In this document: piece by piece, positions 52,186 to 60,876 of the stretch
Layout of the letters: each line of letters begins with the position of its first letter
How positions within the stretch are numbered: position 1 is the first letter of the stretch
Assembly (NCBI GenBank): GCA_964557375.1
Contig: CAZKZZ010000006.1
Location: 1 to 61,431, forward strand
Length of the DNA: 61,431 bases
Direction of reading: 5' to 3'
DNA from: CAZKZZ01 sp964557375
GTDB taxonomy: Bacteria; Spirochaetota; Spirochaetia; SPDA01; CAZJBZ01
Made by a program: the position numbers and the translations under genes
The notes under the pieces: generated by a model
The model's database searches: none
What the model saw: only the letters and a program-made list of their open reading frames with translations
What the model was told of the DNA's origin: nothing

Positions 52186-52462
52186 AGTTATTGGTAACCG
52201 TTCAATCGAAGAGGACATGTTCGACATATTCAAACGGTACGATATTGTCCATTCTTATACAAAACTGCCCGTGGTGCATGGGGTCGGTAATTCCGGCCCC
52301 CGCATGGGCGACCACGTGTGGCCCGAGGAAAACTTCATCCTCATTATCTACTGTGAAGATGAGGAGGCGAGAAAGGTCAGACAGGCGATTGAAGACCTGA
52401 AGCTTTTTTTCAAAGATGAGGGAATCAAACTCTTCGAAATGTCCTGCAGTATGCTGGAGTAG
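52172..52462 (+). CDS. PII-like small protein coupled to the RND pump
   Basis: 96 residues, beta-alpha-beta-beta-alpha-beta order of the PII/CutA ferredoxin-like fold: KRLEVIGNRSIEEDMFDIFKRYDIV, then VVHGVGNSGPRMGDHVWPEENFILIIYC (T-loop position), EEARKVRQAIEDLKLFF. Similar PII-like proteins with a GxxGxRxGxHxWP segment follow RND genes in other bacteria, as I recall. Perhaps a trimeric allosteric regulator of the pump, binding a nucleotide or other small ligand (inference). Starts within the end of the pump gene. Confidence 0.72.
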   Translation: MKRLEVIGNRSIEEDMFDIFKRYDIVHSYTKLPVVHGVGNSGPRMGDHVWPEENFILIIYCEDEEARKVRQAIEDLKLFFKDEGIKLFEMSCSMLE

Positions 52463-52557
52463 CCGGACTGATGCAGCCCGGCTGATACGGTCCGGCAGGG
52501 GAGCGGGCAGTGCCTTACCGCACCTGCCGGCCGTCACTGCCCGCTCTGCTTTGCGAT

Positions 52558-52968
52558 CTACTTCCCGCTCGAAAGCTGCTCCATTTGCAGGGGGATCTTC
52601 CTGACATTGGTCCCGTCTTCGTTCATCATAAACAGTTCGAACTGGCCGTCTCTGTCGGAAACGAAGACGATCGTCTCTCCGTCAGGCGACCACACCGGAT
52701 TGATATCGGTAGCGCTGTTGTCTGTAAGTTTCTGTAGTCCTGTCCCGTCCGGTTTAACGAGATAAATTTCCGCGTCCCCGTCATGGTTCGAGACGAAGGT
52801 CAGCAGGTCTTTTTCAGGGTGGAAAAGCGGGTTCGTAATGAATACCTGCTGCTGCCGTCCTCCTGCTGCCATACCCGGGAAACAGCCTGCAAGGAGAAGA
52901 GTCACAGCGGCTATGCTGATTACCGTTATTACAGTGCGTGCCCGTACGGCTTTCATATACGTTTTCAT
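52558..52968 (-). CDS. Short PD40/TolB-repeat lipoprotein
   Basis: 136 residues. Lipobox LLLAGC (Cys about 29). Two PD40 blades: FHPEKDLLTFVSNHDGDAEIYLVKPDGTGLQKLTD and WSPDGETIVFVSDRDGQFELFMMNEDGTNVRKI. Two blades cannot close a propeller, so it must multimerise, be a truncated relative of TolB, or act as a small ligand module. Converges with the PII-like gene; a palindrome lies upstream. Confidence 0.78.
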   Translation of the reverse strand: MKTYMKAVRARTVITVISIAAVTLLLAGCFPGMAAGGRQQQVFITNPLFHPEKDLLTFVSNHDGDAEIYLVKPDGTGLQKLTDNSATDINPVWSPDGETIVFVSDRDGQFELFMMNEDGTNVRKIPLQMEQLSSGK

Positions 52969-53001
52969 GAGAGCTCCTTTTTCAAATGATTGATGAGTCT
53001 A

Positions 53002-53032
53002 CTGAAAAAATACCTTTTTTCAGGAAAGTCAT
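53002..53032. repeat. Partial copy of the CCTGAAAAA hairpin
   Basis: CTGAAAAAA (53002-53010) pairs with 53015-53023 around TACC. The 18 bases from 53015 are identical to 42449-42466 and to the reverse complement of 40628-40645, which includes the flank GGAAAGTCAT beyond the stem. The left flank does not match, so this is a degraded or partial unit. Confidence 0.8.
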
Positions 53033-53086
53033 TGATCGTCTCCACAGCCTACACAATGTTGAGGAAATGGTCAAAGGGACCGGGCA

Positions 53087-53115
53087 TTGACTTTTCACCG
53101 AATCATCCTTATGTT
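53087..53115 (+). promoter_or_regulatory. Promoter of the PpiC gene giving a leaderless start
   Basis: TTGACT (53087-53092), 17-bp spacer, TATGTT (53110-53115). The predicted transcription start, 7 bases on, is the A of the ATG at 53122. No Shine-Dalgarno sequence is present. Confidence 0.5.
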
Positions 53116-53121
53116 GGATGC

Positions 53122-54102
53122 ATGTTAGTAAAAAGACCCACAATCCTCATTCTTTCCGTAATAGTGATGTTCTGCCTTCTCCCTGCTTCGGTAACGGCGA
53201 GAGGCAGAAAGGAAAAAAAAGAAAACAGCGTCGCCCGGGTAAACGGGGAATATATTTCTCAACAGAGATACGATCTCTTGGCTGATCAGAAAAAGCAGCA
53301 GTACGGACTTCAGGGCACCGAGTTGAACGAAGAACAGCAAAATATGCTGAAAGAAGAAGTAATGAACGACTTGGTTACCGAAGAAATTCTTTTTCAGGAA
53401 GCGCAGCGGCTCGATATCACCGCGGAAAAAAAAGAGATAAACGCACAGCTGGATGCTTTGAAGCAGCGGTATCAGGATGAGAACAGCTTCAAAGAAGCAA
53501 TCGCCCAGAACGGCTTTACCGAGAAGGCCTTCAAACAGTACATCGAGCGCAATATCACCATTCAGAAACTGTTGGAGCAGGAAGTAGGCAGTAACATAAC
53601 CATAGAAGATTCGGAGATGAAGTCCTTCTACGCCGATAATCCCTCCTATTTCGAAGTTCCTGAACAGATCGAAGCGCGCCACATCCTTGTCTCGACCGAA
53701 GGGTTGGAAGGCGAGGGTGCAAAAGAAGAGGCCCGCTCGAGGGCAGAGAGCATTCGCCGGGAATTGTTAGACGGGGCCGATTTTGCCGCCCTTGCCAGGG
53801 AAAAATCGGAAGGTCCGAGTGCGTCGAACGGGGGCAGCCTCGGCCGGTTTTCCAAGGGACAGATGGTCCCCTCCTTCGAGGAGGTAGCTTTTTCCCTCGA
53901 GATCGGTGAAATCTCAGAAGTTGTCGAAACGCAGTTCGGATATCACATTATCGAGGTCACCGATAAGATCTCTGCCGGTACACTCTCCTACGAAGAGGCC
54001 AAGCCGAATATCGAAGAGTATTTGACCCAGGTAAAACAGCAGGAGCAGTACACTGAGTTCATTGAAAACCTGCGGGAGCAGGCAGAGGTGGAATACCTGT
54101 AG
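53122..54102 (+). CDS. Parvulin-type peptidyl-prolyl isomerase (PpiC/SurA-like)
   Basis: 326 residues from the ATG at 53122 (signal MLVKRPTILILSVIVMFCLLPASVTARG). SurA-type N-terminal chaperone helices (VARVNGEYISQQRYDLLADQKKQQ ... EILFQEAQRLDI), then a parvulin domain: IEARHILVSTEGLEGEGA, ADFAALAREKSEGPSASNGGSLGRFSKGQMVPSFEEVAF and TQFGYHIIEV. Periplasmic folding factor. A longer frame from 52990 would begin inside the palindromic repeat and is rejected. Confidence 0.88.
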   Translation: MLVKRPTILILSVIVMFCLLPASVTARGRKEKKENSVARVNGEYISQQRYDLLADQKKQQYGLQGTELNEEQQNMLKEEVMNDLVTEEILFQEAQRLDITAEKKEINAQLDALKQRYQDENSFKEAIAQNGFTEKAFKQYIERNITIQKLLEQEVGSNITIEDSEMKSFYADNPSYFEVPEQIEARHILVSTEGLEGEGAKEEARSRAESIRRELLDGADFAALAREKSEGPSASNGGSLGRFSKGQMVPSFEEVAFSLEIGEISEVVETQFGYHIIEVTDKISAGTLSYEEAKPNIEEYLTQVKQQEQYTEFIENLREQAEVEYL

Positions 54103-54130
54103 CAGATTGGTCGGTCCTCCGGAATATCGC

Positions 54131-54160
54131 TTGATATAGCTTACCGATTCAGGCTATAGT
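54131..54160 (+). promoter_or_regulatory. Promoter of the MFS gene, near-leaderless
   Basis: TTGATA (54131-54136), 18-bp spacer, TATAGT (54155-54160). Transcription would start about 54167, two bases before the GTG at 54169, with no ribosome-binding sequence before it. Confidence 0.5.
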
Positions 54161-54168
54161 GCGCAACA

Positions 54169-55389
54169 GTGACTAGTGATGTAAAAAAAAGACGCGCAAA
54201 AGGTTTGGCCGGCATTATGCTGGTTCTGACCGCATTCGCGATTTCTACAAATGCAATTCCGCCTCTGACGACCACCATATCCGCGGAGCTCGGTGTGCCC
54301 TATGAGCAGTTCGGGTATCTGTTTATGGTGCAGTTCATTCTCTTCTCTATCGCCTCCTTTATAGGGGGATGGCTGAGTGCACGGTTTCATTTCTCCCTTC
54401 GCACGCTGATATTGCTGGGCTTTTTTATCGTTACCGTGTGTCTGTTTACCGGGTCTCTGTTGACCAGTTTTGCGATATTCATATTCTGGATAATCCCGTA
54501 CGGATTCAGCGGCGGCCTGCTCGAACCGTTCTCTACCATACTCGCCGCCCGTTTCGATCAGCCCGGTTCGAGTAAAATCGTAAATCTCACCCAGGTATTC
54601 TTCTGTGTCGGAGCGGTCATTGCCCCGCAGATCGTCTCCATGATGCTCAAACGGGGTGTTCCCTGGCGGATTATGTTTCTCATCTTCGGGGGGTTTCTCT
54701 TTCTCTTCGGTATTCTGTTTATACTTCTCTACAGACCTACCGAACAGGGCGGTAACTGGAAAAGAGGTGAGCAGAGGCCCGCATCCGTTTCCATTCCTAT
54801 CGGAGATTTTTTACGTGACCCGCTTTTCGTCCTCCTCTCTGCGGCAATCTTCCTCTATGTAGCAGCGGAGAGTTCAGTTATCATCTGGATTGCCCCCTAT
54901 TTCGAAAAATTCCTCGGCTTCTCCGCTGCTGATTCGGCCTGGAGAATCGGGGTGTATTGGGGAGGGCTGTTGATCGGCAGACTGCTGGTCTCTTTCTCCC
55001 CGCCGAGGTACTCGATGTGGCAGCCGTTTCTCCTCGGCGGGGCCGGTATGCTTATCGGCACGTTTATTCTGGCTTTTCATCTCTCTGCGGTCTGGACTAC
55101 GGCGTTGGTGGCTGTTGTCGGATTGTTCTCTGGTCCGGTATGGCCCTGTATCGTCTCGATAAGCAATCACACCAGGGACAATACCCAATTTACATCCGGA
55201 GTGCTGGGCATCGGCGCCCTTGGTGTTGCCCTGGGGCCTTTCCTGAGCTCTCTCATTATCCGGTTTCTCGGTATCGGGCTTCTCTTCTACGGGATTTGTT
55301 TCATGAGTCTGCTGCTGGTCATCATTTCAGTCTTGATCAGGCTCGAAGCGGCGCGTGAGTCGAAACGAAGCGAGGACCATTCGCCATAG
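54169..55389 (+). CDS. Major facilitator superfamily transporter
   Basis: 406 residues, GTG start, twelve hydrophobic segments. N-terminal basic stretch VKKRRAKGLAGIMLVL, loop 2-3 GGWLSARFHFSLRTLI (MFS motif A region), loop 8-9 GRLLVSFSPPRYS. Resembles sugar- or fucose-type MFS permeases in the LEPFSTILAARF segment, but the substrate is unassigned. Single-gene unit between the PpiC gene and the opposing hybrid kinase. Confidence 0.82.
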   Translation: MTSDVKKRRAKGLAGIMLVLTAFAISTNAIPPLTTTISAELGVPYEQFGYLFMVQFILFSIASFIGGWLSARFHFSLRTLILLGFFIVTVCLFTGSLLTSFAIFIFWIIPYGFSGGLLEPFSTILAARFDQPGSSKIVNLTQVFFCVGAVIAPQIVSMMLKRGVPWRIMFLIFGGFLFLFGILFILLYRPTEQGGNWKRGEQRPASVSIPIGDFLRDPLFVLLSAAIFLYVAAESSVIIWIAPYFEKFLGFSAADSAWRIGVYWGGLLIGRLLVSFSPPRYSMWQPFLLGGAGMLIGTFILAFHLSAVWTTALVAVVGLFSGPVWPCIVSISNHTRDNTQFTSGVLGIGALGVALGPFLSSLIIRFLGIGLLFYGICFMSLLLVIISVLIRLEAARESKRSEDHSP

Positions 55390-55409
55390 GTAGCCCGCTC
55401 CGTAACGTT

Positions 55410-57842
55410 TTACTTCGAAAGTATTTCCCGAATTTTCTCAGATAGCTGTTGAGATGAGAACGGTTTTTGAAGAAAATCGTACCGATTGGTCTCGACCCCC
55501 TGGCGTATGACATCGTCATCCGTGTATCCGGACACGTAGAGAAAACGGATATCGGGTTTTTCTTTTTTTATCAGGTCGATCAATTCCCTGCCGTTTATTC
55601 CCGGCATAATGACATCAGTAATTACCATGTCGATAGTACTGTCAGAGCGAATGATAGAAAGTGCAATGTTGCCGTTCTCGGCTTCTAACACATTGTACCC
55701 TTGAGCTGCGAGAATTTTTGTCATCACTTTGCGGACGTTTTTTTCATCTTCTACAACCAGAAGCGTTTCTCCAAAGCCGGCGGCTTTCGTTTTCTTTTTC
55801 TCTTTCTTAGGATCGGTCTGCTTTTTTTCTCTTGGAAAGTAAAGGGTGATAGTTGTTCCGATATCGGGTGTACTGCGGATATCGAGATATCCGCCGCTTT
55901 GTTTTACAATACCGTAGACTGTCGACAGCCCGAGTCCGGTGCCTCTTCCCAGGTCCTTGGTCGTAAAAAACGGGTCGATCGCCTGCTCTTGGGTGGCCTT
56001 GTCCATACCGTGTCCCTCATCCGTTACTGAGAGAACAACGTAATTTCCCGGTTCGACCTTGTCTCCCTGAATCGGTTTTGAAAAATTGATCGATACGTTT
56101 TGGGTTTTAATGGTGACCCTTCCCCCGTTGGGCATGGCATCGGAACTGTTTATCACAAGGTTCATGATAATCTGTTCGATCTGTCCGGGGTCGGCCTTAA
56201 TCAAATCGAGGGTGTCTTCGAGGATCGGGGTAATAATGATGTTTTCATTTATCAGGCGGTCGAGCATGGTTTGAGAGCTTCTGATAATTGAATTGATATT
56301 GACCGACTTTGGATCGGTGATCTGTTTTCTGCTGAAGGCGAGCAGCTGCCTTGTAAGAGAGGCACCGCTTTTTGAAGTCGCCATGATATTCTGTACTTCC
56401 AGCTCACACTCCTTGCACAGTTTTTCATTGAGGAGCAGTAGGTGGCAATGGCCTAAGATCGAAGTGAGAATGTTGTTGAAGTCGTGGGCAATCCCTCCTG
56501 CAAGACGGCCGATTGCTTCCAGTTTCTGGGACTGTTTCAGCTGGTCCTCGAGCTCTTTACGCAGTGATATGTCTATGATAATTCCCCGCAGGCTCACCAG
56601 GTTTCCCTCGCTGAATACGGGAGTGGAATATATGAGTATGGGAAACTTCTCCCCTTCTTTCGTTACACCGGTATACTCGGCCCCTACAGTGGACTCTCCC
56701 TGATAGAGCTGCTCGATATTCTCCTTTGCTCTGGGCCAGTCCTTCTCATCGAGCATCTGAAAGATGCTCAGTCCGTTTTCGAACTCTTCTCTCGAGTACC
56801 CGAACCGCTCGAACGCGTATTGATTGGCAAAGGTCAGCCAGCCGTTGAGATCCGATTCGAATACGACTTGGGGGAGAAAATTGACAAAATCGCGGTACTT
56901 CTGTTCGCTCCGGTTTAATCTTTCTTCGTAACTCTTTTTCTCGAGAGCATTGATGATGATATCTCCGGCTGTACGGAGAAGGGAGATGTCTTCTTCGAGC
57001 CAGGTTTTCTCTTTCCGGGTGGAATCGAAACCCAGGAACCCCTTCAGTGAGCCCTCATAAAACAGAGGAACGATTGCAACTGCTTTGATGCCCTGGCTAT
57101 TGAGTTCTTCCCGTTCAAAAGCTGCCTCTTTGGGAATAGCGTCCAGTGAGGGGAAATTAATGTTCTTATTCTGTCTCAGACGAGCAATTGTCCATGAGGC
57201 ATCAGTAGCCTTCCTGTTCTGCAGCTGGTCTTTGACCGACTCGACACCCAGGGCGCACCACTCATGCGTATTGCTGAAGTATTCCCCGTCTTCAGAGAGA
57301 AGAAAAATGTAGCTCCTGTCTACGTGAGCAAATTCCCCGATTGTCGCCAGTGCCCGTTCGATACCGTTATCGATTCTGTGCCTGGGAAGATTGATAAAAT
57401 CCCGGGATATCTGGGTAATCTTCTGTTCAAAAGCGAGTCTGTATTCGACAGCTTTTTGAATCTGTTTGTTTTCTGTGATGTTGATAAGCGAGGCGATGCT
57501 TCGCTTCGTTTCCGGAACCATTTCGATGGTAAGAGATATATATTTGGCATCTCCGTTCCGGTCTATAAATCGAAACTCGTAATTTCGAGGCACACTTTCC
57601 GACTGGGCCCGTCGTTTTTTGTGGTTCTCGATCATTCGAGAAAGATCATCTTGATGGACAAAAGTCGTCCATGAGAGCTTTCCTTCGATTTCATGTTTGG
57701 CATAGCCGGAGAGTTTCTCGAATTCACTGTTTACAAGTGAAATCGTGGTGTCCTCTTCGAGAAGAAGGATTGCAGTACCGGTATTTTCGAATATCACTCT
57801 ATAGAAAGCGTCATTTTCTGCTGTAATGAACTCTCTGTTCAT
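55410..57842 (-). CDS. Hybrid histidine kinase PAS-GAF-PAS-HisKA-HATPase-REC
   Basis: 810 residues. PAS (about 12-130), GAF (about 145-305), second PAS (about 320-440), HisKA with GRLAGGIAHDFNNILTSILGH (His about 457), HATPase with NLVINSSDAMPNGG, VTDEGHGMD and GTGLGLSTVYGIVKQSGG, and a C-terminal receiver with VVEDEKNVRKVM, MVITDVIMPGINGREL and FLQKPFS. No membrane segment: a cytosolic sensor of the ntrB-like GIAHDFNN class. Starts one base after the tlpA-like stop, so the two are one operon. Confidence 0.9.
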   Translation of the reverse strand: MNREFITAENDAFYRVIFENTGTAILLLEEDTTISLVNSEFEKLSGYAKHEIEGKLSWTTFVHQDDLSRMIENHKKRRAQSESVPRNYEFRFIDRNGDAKYISLTIEMVPETKRSIASLINITENKQIQKAVEYRLAFEQKITQISRDFINLPRHRIDNGIERALATIGEFAHVDRSYIFLLSEDGEYFSNTHEWCALGVESVKDQLQNRKATDASWTIARLRQNKNINFPSLDAIPKEAAFEREELNSQGIKAVAIVPLFYEGSLKGFLGFDSTRKEKTWLEEDISLLRTAGDIIINALEKKSYEERLNRSEQKYRDFVNFLPQVVFESDLNGWLTFANQYAFERFGYSREEFENGLSIFQMLDEKDWPRAKENIEQLYQGESTVGAEYTGVTKEGEKFPILIYSTPVFSEGNLVSLRGIIIDISLRKELEDQLKQSQKLEAIGRLAGGIAHDFNNILTSILGHCHLLLLNEKLCKECELEVQNIMATSKSGASLTRQLLAFSRKQITDPKSVNINSIIRSSQTMLDRLINENIIITPILEDTLDLIKADPGQIEQIIMNLVINSSDAMPNGGRVTIKTQNVSINFSKPIQGDKVEPGNYVVLSVTDEGHGMDKATQEQAIDPFFTTKDLGRGTGLGLSTVYGIVKQSGGYLDIRSTPDIGTTITLYFPREKKQTDPKKEKKKTKAAGFGETLLVVEDEKNVRKVMTKILAAQGYNVLEAENGNIALSIIRSDSTIDMVITDVIMPGINGRELIDLIKKEKPDIRFLYVSGYTDDDVIRQGVETNRYDFLQKPFSSQQLSEKIREILSK

Positions 57843-57843
57843 G

Positions 57844-58740
57844 CTACCTCTTTTGCGTATTTCTCACGAGCCAATCCAAAGTAACCGCGCCGCTTTTTTT
57901 TGCAAGTATCGTCCCGTCCGTACCGACAATGATGGTAGTCGGGATAGAGACAATATTATAGAGGTCTGAAACCGAACTGTTTCTATCGAGGCAAACAGGA
58001 AAAGGGATATTTTCTTGCTCTACGAAATCCCTGACTGCTTCAATCGATTTCTCCTGGGCGGTAAGATTGACCGCTAACAAGACCGGACCCCCGCTTTGTT
58101 CTGCTGTTTCGCGATAGAAAGCGGCCAGTTCCGGCATCTCCGCTCGGCAGGGCGGACACCAGGTGGCCCAAAAGTTAATAACTACGATTTTCCCCCGAAA
58201 GGATGAAAGTGAACAATCATCACCGTTTACTGCGGTAAGGGTAAAATCAGGAGCAGGTGTTCCCACCCGGGCCGTTATTTGATTAGCTGCCGGAGTACCC
58301 TGTGTGGAGATTTCAGGCGTTGCCGGGCTCATGGGAATTAAACTCAGAATGATAAACAGACCGACCGTGATCACTCCCGCGCCTGCCAAACGGAAAAGAA
58401 GTGCTATCGGTATTTTCTTTTTAACGATGAGGAGGACAATGTAGACGGCGACCGCCACGGCCCCCAGAATGACACCCTTGATACCTCCCGGAAGATAAAC
58501 AAGGGCAAGAGGCGATTCCAAAACTGTAGAAAAGCGGAAAATGAGAGGACTCAGTTTCCAGGCGGCAAAGAAAATGAGAAGAGCATTAAAACCGCAGTCT
58601 ACAACTTTTTTTCGGACCAGTTTATGTTTTCTAAAAATGATGAGGAGGAAAATATAGCCTGCGCCCAGTGCGACTGCTCCGAGTAAGACTGCTCTTGGTA
58701 CTGTAAGCGGGCCGATAGAGATAGTTTGAGGTATAAACAT
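57844..58740 (-). CDS. Membrane-anchored TlpA/ResA-type thiol-disulfide oxidoreductase
   Basis: 298 residues. Four hydrophobic segments (about 13-35, 48-70, 85-108, 118-137) precede a periplasmic-type thioredoxin domain (160-298): PAPDFTLTAVNGDDCSLSSFRGKIVVINFWATWCPPCRAEMPEL (active Cys195, Cys198) and the cis-Pro loop VSIPTTIIVG. The multi-pass N-terminus suggests a direct electron input through the membrane, as in CcdA/DsbD fusions, although the usual CcdA cysteines are not seen (only Cys49). The kinase gene follows directly and may sense its redox output. Confidence 0.83.
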   Translation of the reverse strand: MFIPQTISIGPLTVPRAVLLGAVALGAGYIFLLIIFRKHKLVRKKVVDCGFNALLIFFAAWKLSPLIFRFSTVLESPLALVYLPGGIKGVILGAVAVAVYIVLLIVKKKIPIALLFRLAGAGVITVGLFIILSLIPMSPATPEISTQGTPAANQITARVGTPAPDFTLTAVNGDDCSLSSFRGKIVVINFWATWCPPCRAEMPELAAFYRETAEQSGGPVLLAVNLTAQEKSIEAVRDFVEQENIPFPVCLDRNSSVSDLYNIVSIPTTIIVGTDGTILAKKSGAVTLDWLVRNTQKR

Positions 58741-58791
58741 GCTGCCCCGATTATAGAATTTTTACCCTGCTTCGGATAGGGTTACGATATC

Positions 58792-58995
58792 GTGGAACCC
58801 ACTCTCGTTACAGCTGCTGTTCTCGAAAAAGAAGGAAATATCTTACTGGCCCAAAGGAGAGAAAATGTACATCAGGGAGGAAAGTGGGAGTTTCCGGGAG
58901 GAAAGGTGCGTCCGGGTAAGCTGCTTTTCTACGATCTTGCTCCGGCCGATATTCCCATTGCCGAGCTGTTAGCCGGCTCGGTCGGCGCGGTATAA
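58792..58995 (+). pseudogene. mutT: Internally deleted mutT (Nudix) remnant
   Basis: 67 codons from a GTG. Residues 1-43 are the start of an 8-oxo-dGTP diphosphatase (VTAAVLEKEGNILLAQRR and GGKWEFPGGKVRPG), and residues 44-62 (LLFYDLAPADIPIAELL) resemble the extreme C-terminus of the same family. The roughly 60 residues in between, including the REx2EExGU catalytic box, are missing, in frame. It cannot hydrolyse nucleotides. Either an in-frame deletion in the genome or a misassembly; no second full mutT is in the window. Faces the sugar permease gene, 25 bp away. Confidence 0.72.
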
Positions 58996-59020
58996 CTAGT
59001 GAGTGATAATTACTGCCCTG

Positions 59021-59872
59021 TTATTCTTTTACGGCCCCGGCGGTCAGACCGCTGATGATGTAACGCTGGAATAACAGAACGAATAAGACCGGAAAGATGA
59101 TCGTTAATACTGCCGATGCGGTTATTTTGCCGTATTCTATTGAGTACTTTGTGATAAATTGTGCCAATGCCAGCGGAAGTGTGTGAAACCTTGTCAAATT
59201 AATGATTGCCATCGCAGCCATAAACTCACCCATCGAAAATACAAAACAGATAACGCCGGAAGAGACCAGGCCGGGCTGAGAGATGGGAACAATTACCCGC
59301 AGCAAAGCGCCGACTTTCGATGCACCGTCTATACGCGCGGAATCCTCGAGGTCTCTGGGAATGGTCTTGAAATAGCTGTACAAAATCCAGGTGACTATAG
59401 GTAATAGCCAAGATACATGCATAATTATCAGACCCTGCAGTGTATTGGTAAGGCCGAGTTGTTTAAAGATGAGGTAGAAAGGAATGAGGAGGGCAACAGG
59501 AGGGAGCATCTGTGCGAATATTAGAGCAACAAATAGGGAATTGGAACCCTTGAATTTTAATCTTGCGAAGGCGTAAGAGGCAAAAATTCCGAACGTAATA
59601 CAGACAAGTGTCACAGATAACGCCACTATCAAGCTGTTTTTGAGTGCTATGGCAATATTGACCCTTCCGGCACCGAGGACATTGAGGAAGTTATCAATAG
59701 TCACGTTTTTGGGAATGAAGTTCGGGGTCGGTCTGTATAACTCGTCCTTCGGCTGGATGCTCGTCATAACGATCCAGTAAAATGGGAACAGAAAGAAAAG
59801 CATCGTTAGTGTCAAAAAGAAGTATACTATTATTTTGTTTGTCGTTTTTTTGGTTATTAATCTCTTTCTCAT
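59021..59872 (-). CDS. Sugar ABC transporter permease, MalG family
   Basis: 283 residues, six membrane segments. EAA loop LEDSARIDGASKVGALLRVIVPISQPG contacts the ATPase; N-terminus FFLTLTMLFFLFPFYWIVMTSIQPKDELY is typical of carbohydrate (CUT1) permeases. Lies 6 bp after its partner. Confidence 0.9.
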   Translation of the reverse strand: MRKRLITKKTTNKIIVYFFLTLTMLFFLFPFYWIVMTSIQPKDELYRPTPNFIPKNVTIDNFLNVLGAGRVNIAIALKNSLIVALSVTLVCITFGIFASYAFARLKFKGSNSLFVALIFAQMLPPVALLIPFYLIFKQLGLTNTLQGLIIMHVSWLLPIVTWILYSYFKTIPRDLEDSARIDGASKVGALLRVIVPISQPGLVSSGVICFVFSMGEFMAAMAIINLTRFHTLPLALAQFITKYSIEYGKITASAVLTIIFPVLFVLLFQRYIISGLTAGAVKE

Positions 59873-59878
59873 ATTACT

Positions 59879-60784
59879 CTACTCTTGATTCTTTCTCATT
59901 ATGAATACATATACTAATGTCAATAACATGGAGAACATGAGTATGACATAGGATATTGCCGAAGCATATGACAGGTGGTAGAACTTAAAAGCGTTGTTCC
60001 AGTCGAACAGTGTCATATTCGTCGTAATATCGCCGGGACCGCCCTTTGTGAGTACGAAGAACAGGTCGAACTGATTTATTGCCAGAATGGTCCCCAGGAT
60101 TGTAGCAATAAACATGGGAAACCGTACCAGGGGAAGGGTTATCATAAAGAACGATTTTATCGCACCTGCTCCGTCGATATGAGCAACTTCATACAGTTCA
60201 TCCGGTATAGTCTGCAGTCCTGCGAGTATGATTATGATGAAAAACGGCGTTCCCTGCCAGACATCGGATAGTATGACACTTGGCATGGCCCATGTTCTGG
60301 TCGAGAGAAAAGGAATATACTCCTCTATAATGCCTAATCGTTCCAAGAAAAAGTTAATAACGCCTACTTTCGAGTGAAGCATCCATTTCCACATGAGCCC
60401 TACTACGACAAATGGTGTGGCCCATGGAATGATTATTAATGCTCTTGCCAGGCTTCTGCCGTGGAACTCCTCTTTTAACAAGACCGCGACCATGGTGCCC
60501 AATACCAGTTTTATTGAAACAGCGAAGAAAACGAAGATTGCCGAAACTTTTATGGAGTTGATAAATTGCGGATCTTGAAACGTCTTCACGTATTGGTGAA
60601 ATCCGACAAAATTATAGTCTTTTATCTGGGCAAACTCTACATCCCCAAAACTCATGATAAACGAGTATATTAAAGGGTAGGCTACAACACCTAACACGAG
60701 TATTGCTGTAGGAGTTAAAAGTACAGCGGCCAGTTTGGCATCGCTTTTTTCAAAATCAAATAATTTTTTTATTCCTGTGTTCAT
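59879..60784 (-). CDS. Sugar ABC transporter permease, MalF family
   Basis: 301 residues, six membrane segments. EAA loop DELYEVAHIDGAGAIKSFFMITLPLVRFP; LTKGGPGDITTNMTLF is the conserved C-terminal signature of CUT1 MalF-like subunits. Co-transcribed with the MalG-like gene and the upstream binding-protein gene. No ATPase gene is in the window. Confidence 0.9.
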   Translation of the reverse strand: MNTGIKKLFDFEKSDAKLAAVLLTPTAILVLGVVAYPLIYSFIMSFGDVEFAQIKDYNFVGFHQYVKTFQDPQFINSIKVSAIFVFFAVSIKLVLGTMVAVLLKEEFHGRSLARALIIIPWATPFVVVGLMWKWMLHSKVGVINFFLERLGIIEEYIPFLSTRTWAMPSVILSDVWQGTPFFIIIILAGLQTIPDELYEVAHIDGAGAIKSFFMITLPLVRFPMFIATILGTILAINQFDLFFVLTKGGPGDITTNMTLFDWNNAFKFYHLSYASAISYVILMFSMLLTLVYVFIMRKNQE

Positions 60785-60876
60785 TGTAGTAAGGTTCCAG
60801 AGTAATAGAAAATAAAGAAGGGGGCAATCCCTTTACCCGGGAGTGCCCCTTCATAAAGCTAATAACGATTCAGGTC

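Noticed and set aside
52990..53121. Upstream extension of the PpiC gene from 52990
   Set aside because: The extension translates the CCTGAAAAA repeat and lies in front of the real signal peptide at 53122.
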